Below are positions 48,019 to 59,115 of a DNA stretch of 64,000 nt, piece after piece. A program made the position numbers and the translations under genes. The notes below the pieces were generated by a model. The model made no database searches and had not been told where the DNA came from. It worked only from the letters and a program-made list of their open reading frames with translations. Position 1 is the first letter of the stretch; each line of letters opens with the position of its first letter. Source of the DNA: Epiperipatus broadwayi (Eukaryota > Onychophora > Udeonychophora > Euonychophora > Peripatidae); the NCBI GenBank assembly GCA_028023455.1, contig JAQFVV010000017.1:1732501-1796500 (forward strand), given 5' to 3'.

Positions 48019-51000
48019 AAAGCTTAATGGAATTTATCAGAGTTTATTCCTTTTTTTTTAAATTTAACGGGTGATTTATTAATTTTGTTTTAATTTCACC
48101 ACTAATGCATCTTTAGTAGATTATAGGCCCCTGAAATTGTACATTTATCAAAAATATGGATCCCTTCTTGGTTTACTTGAAAACTTACAAATATCTTTTT
48201 TTTTTTTAACTTTTCCAATATTAGCTCATTTTTTAAATCCAATCTTGCACTCAATGACAAGGTGCTGTTCATGGTATGTCATTGCACATGTAAGTTTGCC
48301 ATTCTATAAATGTGTGCACAGTATGTTCAAAATATTCATAAATCATTACCCTGTTCGCAAAATAGATGTGTTAGATTGTTTACTCATTGTCTATCTTTTA
48401 CCTTTTTTTAATAATAATAATAATAATAATAATAATTAGACCCAAATACTTACAGAAAATTTTCACTTACTTATTTGTTTACTTTAATAGTTTATTTATT
48501 TTAAGAAGTTGTTTTAGATTTTTTAAGAAGCACAAACAAATTATAACAATGAATAAAGGTTTACTCCTTTTTGTTCAATCTTGTTTCTGATCGTCATCTA
48601 CCTATTTGTATTTGTATGTTGGCAGTGGTGAGTCATAACTAAAATTTGTGGGGGGTGCTGATACAGAAAAGTTTTAGCCATCGTTTTAATACTGTGTAAG
48701 ATGAAATAAACATATAAAAAGAAAATTTATATGTAAACTTGTTAAAGTATTAGACCTGCTGCGATTGAAATTCTACCTTAGAAACAAATGTGTAGATAAA
48801 CACATTTATAATCTTCTAAAAAAAAAAATTATTTTTTTACGTCAATATTGATTGGGATAAGCTTGTTACTGAAAATCTTGCTTCTGCTGCCAGTGTAATA
48901 TTTTAAACTATGCTGTGATGCCATGCAAAAATGCTTGCACAAAGAAATGGATGCTTTCATTTCTGTTTTGGAGGACATCAAAAAGCAGTGTACCCTAGTA
49001 ATTGCTCATTATTTTTTGATTAGAATAAATGAGATCATCATTATAAGGTAAATACGTTTGTTTGTTTTTTTAAATAAAATTTTAGGTAACCATTTAACTG
49101 AAAATCCTGTGCAGATCACAAAATTAGAATAATTTTTACCGGATGAATATGGCTCTAATATTTACCTTTTTTTTTGCTTACTAATAACCTAAATTGTTGC
49201 AGTTAAAGCTTGATCCATTCATTTAAAAAATGAAATCCATTCTTGTTTTACTTTGCTGTTTAAGGTTTGTATAATGCACAAGAAAGAATTAAAGAAAAAA
49301 AACTCATCAAGTCATTATACTGAATGTTATCGAAATTAGGGAGAGGATCTACACTGTGTGGGTGGCGGTGCTCTTATTACCTAGCGCACAGGTTCTTATC
49401 TCTGAATTTGCACATGCACACAGCAATCAAACACTATCATTGGAACTGTGAAAGGAATTTTGTACTTTTTTTCATGAACTAATGACATTAAGCTTAATGA
49501 TTATATAATGTACAAGTATAAAAGAATAATTAACGAAAAAAGACTCATTGTGAATGTTATAGGGGGTGCTGCAGTTCCACAGTACCTATTCATAATGTTA
49601 AGCTATTTCTACCATCTAAATATTATTTTTACATCTTACATTCAGTTGAATGTAATTGAAAATTTAAATGAAGTTAAATTTTTTTAAAGACATTCATTAT
49701 TTAATATTAGATGATAGAAATAGCCTAATATATAAATACAACTAAAATGTCACCACAAATCTTCGGGCAAAGTTCATCTATTTATGATTGTTAAAAAGTT
49801 ATAGCATGATATATTATTGTCAGCACACCTGAGATTGAATCACACACACATACGCGTTAAATGAAAAATGACATTAATTTAAATTTATTAATAATTAAAT
49901 TACAATTTTTCGTATTTAGTTAGAGAATCTTTGTAAAATCCATTTCAAAAAAAAAAGAGTAAAATATTCATCCCTTTTTTGTGTGTGTGATTACATTTTT
50001 TAAAAAAAAATAAAAAGTGATACAATGCTTCTTGATATGAATTAATTTTTAGTTATAAATGTGTTGCTATACTGTTGATTTTCATTTTTGGTTGTAAAAG
50101 AAAAAAAGCTATCTGAAAATCGGATAAGATTCCTCTTTGGCAAGTGCAAACTGCTAACAAGATTTTCAAGACGGCCGAAAGAGTGAAAAAAAAAGATAAT
50201 ATTTGTCTAATCTTGAAATTTAGTTCCTATCGTAATACTGATGGCCTTAGTAAAATTTGGTTGAATAATCTTTTATTTTTATATATCAAGCTGGGTGAAA
50301 GAGCTAGCCAATCTTTAGTTTCAGCAAATGAGAAACAGAAATATTTTAATAATTATACCATTAACCAAGAAAAAAAAGGAATATTAACTATCTAATGATT
50401 GTCTGGTTATTTCTTTAGCATGAGGGGATTTGGTTTGATAACAGTTTAACTGATGCAGTCCATGTATTTCCAGTGGCAAACTGTGTTTCAGAATCGCATT
50501 AAAAACGACCGAAAAAATGGAATCTGATAAGGCCTTTTGTCAATGACAAAGCTGTGCAGAAACAACCTTGAGAGTAATAATCCTATTTAAATGCATGACT
50601 TATCAAATTGTGTCACAATTATTCATTTAAACCTTTCTACTATTATTAATTTCAATTGTTTAAAAAAAGATATAAAATACAAATAAATAGACTGCTTTTC
50701 ATTATTCACATTCATAAAAATTGACGTTTCTATCTCTGCGAAGGATCAATACTGGGTAACTGCTTGTGGAGTTTCCATTAGTTCTAATTACTGATCAAAG
50801 TCTGATATCAAATGCAATATCCAAATGCCATCAAAGGCGCAGTCACTCCATCAGGACTTGGAAGAATTAACAGTCAGAAGAAGCCTCAAATGGTCACAAC
50901 AAAAACGTTAAGATTAATGGTGCAAGAATATCTTATCTTTTCTTTCTCATTTGCTGTTTCTAATCTTCAGAGGATTTGTAGAGATAAAAATTACTCTTTT

Positions 51001-52475
51001 TTTTTTTTTTTTTGATAATTTTCAACAGACGCATGGTTACTCTATATTAGCATTTGAAAGTATATAATAGCAATTAAAAATTTTAAAGCACTATTTATTC
51101 TTATAAATATTCACTTCTTTACATGTATAATATATTTTTAATGGTAAGCATTTATATATAGTATGTGTCTGCATTGAAATAATTTATATTCAAAATAATG
51201 AAAAGTTAAAAATTCAGCCAGTAAATTAACAAATAAGAGTGAAAATAAATATGACAATAATAAAATAAAGGGGGGGGGGGGCTGAACAAAAAAAAAGAAA
51301 GTCTGAAAAAATAATAAACTGAAAATAACTGTTTTAAAAAGAATGAAATAAAACAAGTCCATTCACGGTATGCCCTAATAAGAAATAGAAAGTGGAACAT
51401 GTTAAAATAATGTTTTAATATTTTATATAAAAGTTTTCTGCTATATCTCAACACATATTTCATCTTATAATTGCCAATTTGGAAAAAATCTCTAAAACAA
51501 ATAATAGTAAAGCCTGGCCTATTTCATTCAGTATTTTTATAATATAAATCACATACATTAATATAGTTTAATGAAAGATGTTTTGGAGGGATGGTGAATG
51601 GAAGCAAAAAGAAAAGACAAAAAAGATTGACGTTGTTGGATGATATAAGAGATAAGAGTTTCGTGGAATTGAAGAGTTGGGCAGTGAAGAGAATGGAGTG
51701 GGAAAATGGATGGATTGGTGATGTGACTACTCTTTGGACCTGTCTATGGGACAGAATACTATTGACTGATAAGATAAATCTTTTCACCATAAAGTTCTTT
51801 CATCTTATCTTGGGGCCGTTATTCAGAGCAGTTGCGAAAACTAGATTTTGTGGCAAGTGTTCACAATCATTGAAGTGTTTTTCAGACATGTTCTGTTTCA
51901 GTTTGTTCATTATGAGCCCTTAGTTTTACATTGGTGGACAATTTTTCTTCAATCTCAACATGAATAAAGTGAAAAATGGTTGGCTCAAGAATTTTGTCAG
52001 AAAAAGGTAAAACTGATAAATTTTCGAAAAATAACAAATTAAACATATCAATGAATCACAATTAATTTTCCACAAACCATACACCATTATTTACTTCATT
52101 TGGGGGGGGGGCATCATTATTTAAACTGTCACAGCCACTTAAATACAATCTCGATTCACTACAGACCTTATTTCTTTAGTCCTGACAGTAAATATGTTTT
52201 TCTCTCTCAACAGGTTTATATTGGAATTTACAAAAGTAATTGTCAAGCCTGAAGTTCTCTTTTCCTTGATTCTGCAGATTGCATGACAGAAGTCTTACTA
52301 AATCTTTGGAAGTTAAAACTGCAACTTTTCTTAGTTCTTTAAATAGCTCGATACAATGTAAATACAACTCTGATTACACACAAGTTTAACCGAGGGAAAG
52401 AAAATAAATGACTTTATAGTAGTTCAATAATAAAAAAATTTCTAATTATCAATGTCATCAAAGACAACATGTCTT
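48019..52475. other. Intronic, few recognisable features
   Basis: An (AAT)n microsatellite lies at 48410-48437, a T-run at 48999-51013 (end) and a G-run at 51270-51281. The open stretch 50144-50395 (TANKIFKTAERVKKKDN) is unrecognised. At 51591-51720 the plus strand reads KKKRQKRLTLLDDIRDKSFV then ELKSWAVKRMEW, reminiscent of the C terminus of RTE/L2-type LINE proteins, but it is too short for a firm call. No RNA gene seen. Confidence 0.45.
51591..51725 (+). pseudogene. Possible LINE C-terminal fragment
   Basis: About 45 codons with KRQKRLTLLDDIRDKSFVEL and VKRMEWENGW. The basic-Leu-Asp-Asp-Ile pattern followed by KxxAxxRxxW is common at the end of RTE-like endonuclease/RT proteins. No other part of an element is visible around it. 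Confidence 0.35.
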
Positions 52476-52558
52476 GCATTGGTGGTCGAGAGGTCAGCGT
52501 GACTGCCTTGCACTAGCAGGCAGTTGCCCGGGTTGCGGGTTCGCGTCCTGGCCGATGC
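52476..52558 (+). ncRNA. tRNA-like unit with A-rich tail (SINE candidate)
   Basis: 83 nt with acceptor-like ends GCATTGG/CCGATGC, an A box (TGGTCGAGAGG) and a B box (GGTTCGCGTCC). The central stem CTGCCT/AGGCAG encloses a 9-nt loop, not a canonical anticodon loop. Downstream is TATGACACTTAAAAAAAAA, matching the tail after the tRNA-Gly-like unit at 24378 on the minus strand. A shared head and tail suggest one tRNA-derived SINE family rather than two tRNA genes. Confidence 0.55.
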
Positions 52559-52966
52559 TATGACACTTAAAAAAAAAGACTAAATGTATAATCACATTTA
52601 TCTTAATTGATAGTTATATAATTACTCATCTAGTAAAAATGCTTGATATTCATGTCTTATCAATGATCTTTCTCTATAGAAGTTTAAACACATATTTATT
52701 AAAATTAAAATTGAATGGAATTTGTCGTATGTCTGTGAAATAAATGCAACACATCTTCTGGGCACTGTCTTAAAGAAATTAAATAAGAATTATAGCTCAT
52801 AAAGATTTTGGTGTTTGGATTATTTCCTAGGGATAGAAAATATCAAAAGGCTATGTGGGTAATGAAAGCCTTTTTTATACTGCAAGTGATCTAATATTAA
52901 ACTAGTTAATTAGGTCAGCTTAATCACAAGCATGATGTGTAAGGAAATTTTTCAACATATGCAAAT
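52559..52966. other. Intronic, no gene seen
   Basis: AT-rich; nothing recognised between the tRNA-like unit and Merlin 2. Confidence 0.4.
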
Positions 52967-53284
52967 GTACATGGGGTAATAGTTTGCTGGACAAGATGCT
53001 GCTTGATGGCGCCGTTATCATGCCAAAACTATAATATATAAACATTCCCAGGCTGTTGTTTTTAATCATTTTGCTGTGTTTTTTGGTATCAAAAAAAAAA
53101 AAAAAAGTAAATATCAAAATCATGTTTTTTAATCTTTTTTTTATTAACATAAACAAATGAAATGAAATAACATCAACAAATGTAAAATAAAATCAACATT
53201 TCAATTTTATCCAGGGGGGGGGGGGGTGTTAGTCTTTTTTTTTAAAAAATCGTAACAAATTTTTTTTTTTTTTCATTTTCATTT

Positions 53285-53960
53285 TTACATAGAAACAGCA
53301 ACAAATACTATAATGGTTTTAAAGTTATTCTGCTTTTTTTTTTAACATACTATTTGTTTTAAAAAACAATTTTCAATTTTATTAGCCTTTTTGTGTGTTG
53401 CACTGTTTTTTTTCCTTTAAAAATCAAAATCGGAACAAAAAGGAAAAGTTCTTGAAACAGCAACAAATATTAAAATAGCTTTAAACTTATTAAGCTTTTT
53501 TTTTCCATATGCTTTTTAGGGTATTTTAAAAAAAAAGTTAATTGCAATTTTACTGGATATTTTTGTGTTACTGCTATTTTTGCTTCAAAAATAATGGCAA
53601 CAAAAAGTAAAAGTTGTTAGCCTTTACGATCACCATGCTATTTGTTTGAAAAAACAATTTTCAATTTGATTACGCCTTTTTTTTGTTGTTGCTTAAAAAT
53701 TCATAATCAGAACAAAAAGTAAAAGTTCTTAGTCTTTGTTTTACATTTTCACTTTTACAGAGAAACAGCAACAAATACTAAAATGGCTTTAAACTTATTA
53801 CACTTTTTTTTTTTAATATGTTCTTTTTAGGTTGAAAAATAAAAATTTGCAATTTTATTACTGTTGGTTTGTGTTCCCCGCTTTTTTTTTTTTGATTTCA
53901 AAAATAATGACACCAAAAAGTTAAACTTGTTAGCCTTTCTTTTTTAAACTATAAATAACA
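53285..53960. repeat. Degenerate repeats in the 3' half of Merlin 2
   Basis: GAAACAGCAACAAATACTA-like sequence followed by ATGG(C/T)TTTAAA and a T-run recurs at about 53292, 53455 and 53762. AAAAAACAATTTTCAATTT recurs at 53361 and 53651, and ACAAAAAGTAAAAGTT-type words recur at 53440, 53600 and 53715. A G-run lies at 53215-53226. Confidence 0.65.
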
Positions 53961-54289
53961 ACAACAAATTAAAAAAGTATTACAAACAATATGCTTCTTG
54001 AGTTTTTAAAAACCAGTTGAAAACTTTTGAAGCTTTTTTACAATAATGACAACCAAAATGAAAAAGCAACAATTTTAAAAACTATTACCCAAATAACCAA
54101 TGAATACTTTTAACTATTTTTTTTTTTTTCAAAAAAGAACTACAACACCAAATATCTTCAAAATACATGAACAATTTCAAACGAAAAGGAAATTTTTGTT
54201 AGCTAAACATTTGTAAAAAGAAACAAGTCAAAAGAAGAAGAACAATAACAACAACTATTAAAAATATTCAAAATCACTTCGACTTCAAA

Positions 54290-55101
54290 CGCTACTTGTA
54301 AAATCCTACTGGGAGTGCCGTGTCAAAGACATCTCTGAAAGGATGGCCAGGAAAACATCTTCATCCTTGTGGAGACATCACCACATAATTCTGCAAGGTA
54401 GTTGGGCAGAACTTGGTGTGAGTTCCACATTGTTTCCTGTTTTTCCACTTTAAAAGGCTCCAAAGACGCTCGATGGTCTGCGTGTGAATGCCTGTGGAAG
54501 GGTCCACAAAGTTGTAGGTGTGATTTACTGTCAGATGATGGAACCCTGATGCCTTAAGATCAGCAGACTTATAACCCTTCCAACAGTCCGAGAAAATAGT
54601 CGACACCCCCAAAAATCCACCGTTGAGGTAGTACTCTTCCCTGATGGTTTTTCCTCCTGCTAAAGAGTTTCATCCATTTCAACTGTCAAACCGGGCCCGA
54701 CGATTTGACAGCACGCTCAAGCTGCCAAACTCAGAACACAGCTCCCGCAGGCCATTGGTCCAATGTAAGATGGCACTTCTTCCGTTTGACAGTTCTGTCT
54801 GGACAGCTTGGATACTCAGCTGTTCGCAGCTCCAGTAATATATAACATGTAAAGCTTGAACCAACAGTATTCTGGAGCCATCAAACCAACTCTGCTTTCA
54901 AATGGAACACGTTCGCTTGCATGAATGCAATGGACAGCAAAATTGAACTGTTCCTTTACAACAGAATAATTTCATTGATGATCCACAAGCACATTTCTTT
55001 GAATGTAGAAGCACATTGATTGTTTGCAAATATGACACAGCATCTGATTCTGTTGCTGGTAAATCACAGAATTGAATAAGATGTGCAATTTCCTGTGCCA
55101 T
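54290..55101 (-). pseudogene. Merlin 2 transposase, broken
   Basis: Minus strand from ATG 55101: MAQEIAHLIQFCDLPATESD and CACGSSMKLFC (a small Cys motif), then in another frame VQALHVIYYWSCEQLSIQAV (54864-54679, the DNA-binding helical region). A VEMDET block with the first catalytic Asp follows near 54680. Then 54612-54361 has VSTIFSDCWKGYKSADLKAS (second Asp), NHTYNFVDPSTGIHTQTIER and LWSLLKW. Unlike Merlin 1 it keeps the Ser-Asp-Cys-Trp Asp, but stops, shifts and a gap between the first and second Asp blocks make it inactive. Confidence 0.85.
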
Positions 55102-55285
55102 TTTGTTGGTTTCGTGGAATGTATGGACAATATGTTACTTGACGCATTACCTAATTCAAACTATCTTTACACGTCTATCTGGACAAGATTTTGCCACTAA
55201 AGAGTTGGATAATTATTACTTAAGTAAATCGCAATATTTCAAAAAAAAAAAAAAAAGTTAAATAAAAAAACCATTTTCATAAAAT

Positions 55286-55510
55286 TCAAATACACACCAC
55301 CCTCACACCAAGCCATAAAAATTGTATGAAATGTGCAAATTCGCAAAATTTATTTACTGCGATGTGACCAAGCGGCCTGCAATCTGTAACACAACAAAAA
55401 TGTTGTATTATAGTAATTGCAGATTCAAACATGTTGTCGGCCGCGGAAACTGCATTTTTATGTGCTTTAGCACATAAACGACACCGTCCAGTGGCATTTT
55501 TGTCCAGCAA
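55286..55510 (-). other. Small ORF overlapping the Merlin 2 right TIR
   Basis: 74 open codons starting inside the TIR: MLDKNATGRCRLCAKAHKNA. It contains CRLC plus later CCVTDC and His/Cys residues that faintly recall a zinc-binding fold (CRLC is typical of ZAD fingers). The sequence is richer in G+C than the surroundings. It lies upstream of the transposase, so it could be 5' untranslated transposon DNA. No function is assigned. Confidence 0.3.
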
Positions 55511-55564
55511 ACTACAACCTTACATGGAACTGGTATGATCTTGGAGGAATGATTTGTCAGTATA

Positions 55565-57411
55565 TATATATTCTAGTCACCCATATTTTTCCATTTACAT
55601 GTATATTATTCTCTTGTTGCTAAAGATCCTGTTCGAGCCTTAAACAATAAACTATTGCTATTATAAATTAACTCTCACCCAATGTTCCATTTATTTCTAT
55701 ATATATTTAAACTTTTTTTACTCTCCATACTAGTTCTCCATCTCTCCAACTCCCTATTCTTTATTAATGCATCTATTCTTTTATCCCATTCCTTACCACT
55801 ATAACACTCAACAATCCTTCCTTTTGTACAAATATACTGATATAAATTCTTTATCCAAATCTTCTGCATACCATATTACCTTTCTCACCCATCTTGTTGC
55901 CTGCTCTTTACTCGTAACCCAATTAAATACTATTTTGGCTATCCTTTTATTTGCCATAAACTGCAACTTACTGAATATTTTCATTTTATTTTTTGCATCT
56001 CTTATATAAAAACTTGACCATCTCATTTCTTTTTGAATTTGCTCTTTTGCTGTCCACACATCTGCATCTAATGCATGTATTCCTCCTTACCTTTGTACTT
56101 TTTCTAAGTAATTTAACACCTCTTCACTAGTACATAATGCATCATTACCATATGTTAACACTGCTATTGCAACTCCCTTCCATACAATTTTAGCTACATC
56201 ATATTTATTATATGAAAACATTGTTAATTTCTTTATCAATCCCTTTTTTTTTCTTTGCTTCATTTATCAATTTTTCTTCCCATTCATCCAAGCAATTTTT
56301 CTGATTCCTTAAGATGATTCCCAAATAACTATATCTATTCACCACACTTAACTTTATATCCCCCAATAAAAAATCTATGTCTTCTCTTTCTCCAGTATTA
56401 ACCATCATTATATTTGATTTTTTTTCACTAAATTTAATACCCATCTCTTTACCCACTCTTGTGCATGTCCTCAGCATAACTTCCATATCTTCTCTTTTTT
56501 TCTGCACACAAAAAGACATCAACTGCAAAGACCCAACAAAGTATATACTCCCTTGCCACCTATTAACAGTATCTCTATACCTCTTCCTAGTCTTTCTATT
56601 GCTCTCTCCATTTCACTCAAATACAACAAAAACAAAATATGTGACATAGGGCCTTAGTCCCACCCCATTTTTAACTTTAACCGATTCTATATCCCCTAAG
56701 TGATACATATAGTAATTATTTTCATATAATTTTTTAATAATATCCACTAAAGAAAGCATCATCCATTCTCAAATTTGCTAACCTTACCTATAATCTATTT
56801 CTATTTACTCTATCATATGCCTTCTCTATATCTATAAAACTCATATATAACTGTCTACCTGAATTCCTACTCATATCCATAAGTTGTGTAACTACAAATA
56901 AACTATCTCATCTATGCCTATCTGATCTAAAACCTCATTGCATTTCTCCCACTACATTATTCTCTTCCATCTATTTTGCAACTCTTCCAGCTACCATATA
57001 TGAGAAAAAATTATATAAAACTGATGTTACCTCTAATATTAGCCTATAATTGTTTAACTTTCTATGATTCTTACCCTTTCTTTTAAATAATAATCTTACT
57101 CTTGATTACTCCAACTACCTGGAAAAACTTATGTGCCATCTTATTGAAACAGGATAATAGCTTTACTTTTGCCCTATGTTCTAAATTCATTACTATCTCT
57201 GTTGCCCATCCATCTAAACCTCTTGCCTTTCCACTTTTCAATTTCTTCCCTGCCTCATTCAGTTCATTTTTTGTAAACCTAATATTCCCATTACTATATG
57301 CTTTCATGTTTTGTATCACTCTTTCCTTCACATCTAACATCTTTTCTGTATCACATATCTATTTCAGATTCTCTCTAAGTCTTGCTGGTGCCTTCCAGTG
57401 ACCCTTAGTGC
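55565..57411 (-). mobile_element. CR1-like LINE A fragment (middle and C-terminal part of ORF2)
   Basis: Minus-strand copy whose pieces align by eye with LINE A ORF2. 57340-57083 has MLDVKERVIQNMKAYSNGN and KLKSGKARGLDGWATEI. Motif A and B remnants follow near 56850-56640. 56528-56208 has GKEMGIKFSEKKSNIMMVNT, and 56059-55675 has KIVFNWVTSKEQATRWVRKV and IYRNKWNIG. It breaks off near 55565 at the position of KWKNMGD. It has many frameshifts and lacks both the endonuclease and the 3' end. Confidence 0.85.
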
Positions 57412-57536
57412 CAATACATGCCAACTTCTACTACCACATATAATATATGTGTGGAATTTAAATTGGCCCTGCATTGGGTGCCAAAATTTTAAAAAACTGC
57501 TATATGGTGGAACAATTTGACATACATAGGCATGAA
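57412..57536. other. Junction sequence between two opposed LINE A fragments
   Basis: About 125 nt unlike LINE A on either side (GTGACCCTTAGTGCCAATAC, GGCCCTGCATTGGGTGCCAA). Origin unknown. Confidence 0.4.
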
Positions 57537-58300
57537 TGATAATAAAAGAATAGCCAAAATAGTATGTAATTGGGTTATGAGTAAAAGGCAAGTAACAAGA
57601 TGGGTAAGAAAGGTAATGCAGTATGCAAAAGATTTGGATAAAGAATTTATATCGGTATATTTGTACTAAAGATGGGATGATTGTGTTAAGAGGATTGTTG
57701 AATGTTATAGTAGTAAGGAATGTGATAAAAGAATAGATTTATTAATAAACAATAGGGAGTTAGAGAGATGGAGAAATAGTATGGAGAGTAAAAAGAATTT
57801 AAATTTATATATAGAAATAAACAGAATATTAGGTGTAAGTTAATATATGATAATAGTAAGGAAAGTAGTTTATTTTTTAGGGCTCGAACGGGATCTTTAG
57901 CTACAAAAGAATATACATGTAAATGGAAAAATATGAGTGATTTATTTTGTAAATTATGTAAGGAAGGAATAGAAAATATTAGGCATTTGTTAATTGAATG
58001 TAAATGCTTGAAAACAGAAAGGGTACATATAATGAAATTATGGAAGAATAAATATGAAAAAAAGTGATTATATAGAAACTGAATTATTGATTTTTATGCT
58101 GGGTTTGGGAAAAGATAAGGGGGATTTAGATATAAAGGCTCTATAGAGTTGACAAAGATTATGTTGTGGAAATGGGATGGAGCAGAATATGGGAAAATTT
58201 AGAGCGGGGAATGGAAAATAAAGTGGCTAACAGGTTTATCTGGGCATAATTGCTGAGATATTCTTGACTTCATTTAAGGAGAATCCACAATACATCACAT
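57537..58300 (+). mobile_element. CR1-like LINE A 3' end
   Basis: Plus-strand, 5'-truncated copy starting at the DNKRIAKIV position of ORF2 and running through SKRQVTRWVRKV, CKWKNM and IRHLLIECKCLKTER to the stop and 3' UTR (AGTGGCTAACAGGTTTATCT, GGGCATAATTGCTGAGATAT), ending in AATACATCACATCA. It has a stop after ISVYLY and small frameshifts. It overlaps about 400 nt of the same ORF2 region as the opposed fragment upstream. Confidence 0.88.
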
Positions 58301-58865
58301 CAACAAACTACACTAAGCTATCTTATCCACCTTTATCTCTTGACTGCTGGTTATGATTTATTTTTAATAGCCATCACACTTCAAAATAAACTGTTGGTTT
58401 TATATACATGAACACTCACCCCAGACTTGATTATTCACAATCCCCCACAATGTTTATATTGTAATAGAAGAATAACACCAAGAATAATTAATAATTTCCT
58501 GCCAGTTTAAAATTTTGCCAAATATAACTCGGTAACACTTATAAACTGAGAAATAATCTTTACTAGTTCAAGCAGCATACTGTGAAGCAAATGATTCCAT
58601 CTAATTTTCAAATTTCACTACATTCTCTATCCCCATAATATCTATTACAATACATTCTTCTCAAAGAGAAGACAACTTAACTTTCCTCTAAATAAATTAA
58701 AACATTCCTTAGATAGATATATATGTAAGTGATCAGATAAACAGTGAAACAGAACTACTAGAGACGGGGCAAAGCTAGCCATCTATCCTCCCCAGTAATA
58801 TGACTAAAACCTAAGGAATGTCTTCACCAGAATGATCAGGCAGTTAAATTTTGATCTAAGCATCA
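58301..58865. other. Intronic, no gene seen
   Basis: AT-rich. No feature recognised before the tRNA-like hairpin. Confidence 0.4.
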
Positions 58866-58970
58866 AGATTCTTGAATATCGAATTTAAGGCAAACATTCT
58901 ACCAACTGAGCCTTTGACAGAATAGCTCAGTTGGTAGAGTGTTTACCTTAAATTCGATATTCAAGAATCT
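58866..58970. repeat. 47-nt inverted repeat made of a tRNA-like A-box segment
   Basis: The left arm 58866-58912 is the reverse complement of the right arm 58924-58970 with about three mismatches; the loop is 11 nt. The right arm reads AGCTCAGTTGGTAGAGTGTT then TACCTTAAATTCGATATTCA. The first part is a classic tRNA D-arm/A-box sequence. The transcript would form a near-perfect hairpin. Confidence 0.9.
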
Positions 58971-59115
58971 AAAAGTGCGAGTTCAACTTCTAAGCGAATA
59001 TTGTTATTGTGCGTATAGGCCAGCTACACCTGAAGAAAAGTGGAGAATATACTACTCGAAATGTTGTGTAATTACTAACCTGTACTGTCTATTTGTGTGT
59101 TATTACCAACAAGTT
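58917..59115 (+). ncRNA. tRNA-derived SINE candidate
   Basis: An A box (TAGCTCAGTTGGTAGAG) at 58923 and a weak B box (GAGTTCAACTTC) near 58979 are about 55 nt apart, as in tRNA-derived SINE heads. Downstream, CTGAAGA (59030-59036), AGTGG...CTACT and CGAAA (59057-59061) form a hammerhead-like or Penelope-tail-like motif. No A-tail is visible. Confidence 0.4.

Larger units (their letters stand above)
52975..55519 (-). mobile_element. Merlin DNA transposon 2, complete with TIRs and TSD
   Basis: The left end reads GGTAATAGTTTGCTGGACAA then GATGCTGCTTGATGGCGCCG. The right end, reverse-complemented from 55519, reads GGTTGTAGTTTGCTGGACAA then AAATGCCACTGGACGGTGTC. Flanking 8-mers GTACATGG (52967-52974) and TTACATGG (55520-55527) match at seven of eight, the length expected for Merlin target-site duplications. 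The minus-strand transposase relic lies at 54290-55101. The TIR start GGTAATA is shared with Merlin 1. Confidence 0.88.

Noticed and set aside
48137-48439. 100-codon ORF ending in a run of Asn
   Set aside because: The Asn run is simply the (AAT)n microsatellite at 48410-48437 read in frame; the rest is AT-rich with no recognisable domain.
50144-50395. 83-codon ORF (TANKIFKTAERVKKKDN...)
   Set aside because: No domain recognised, no flanking gene signals and no related copy in the window; not supported as a gene.
59020-59075. Hammerhead ribozyme formed by CTGAAGA...CGAAA
   Set aside because: Stem II (AGTGG/CTACT) can form, but extra unpaired bases flank it. The sequences just before CTGAAGA and after GAAA pair with each other rather than with a cleavage-site strand, so the required three-way geometry is missing.
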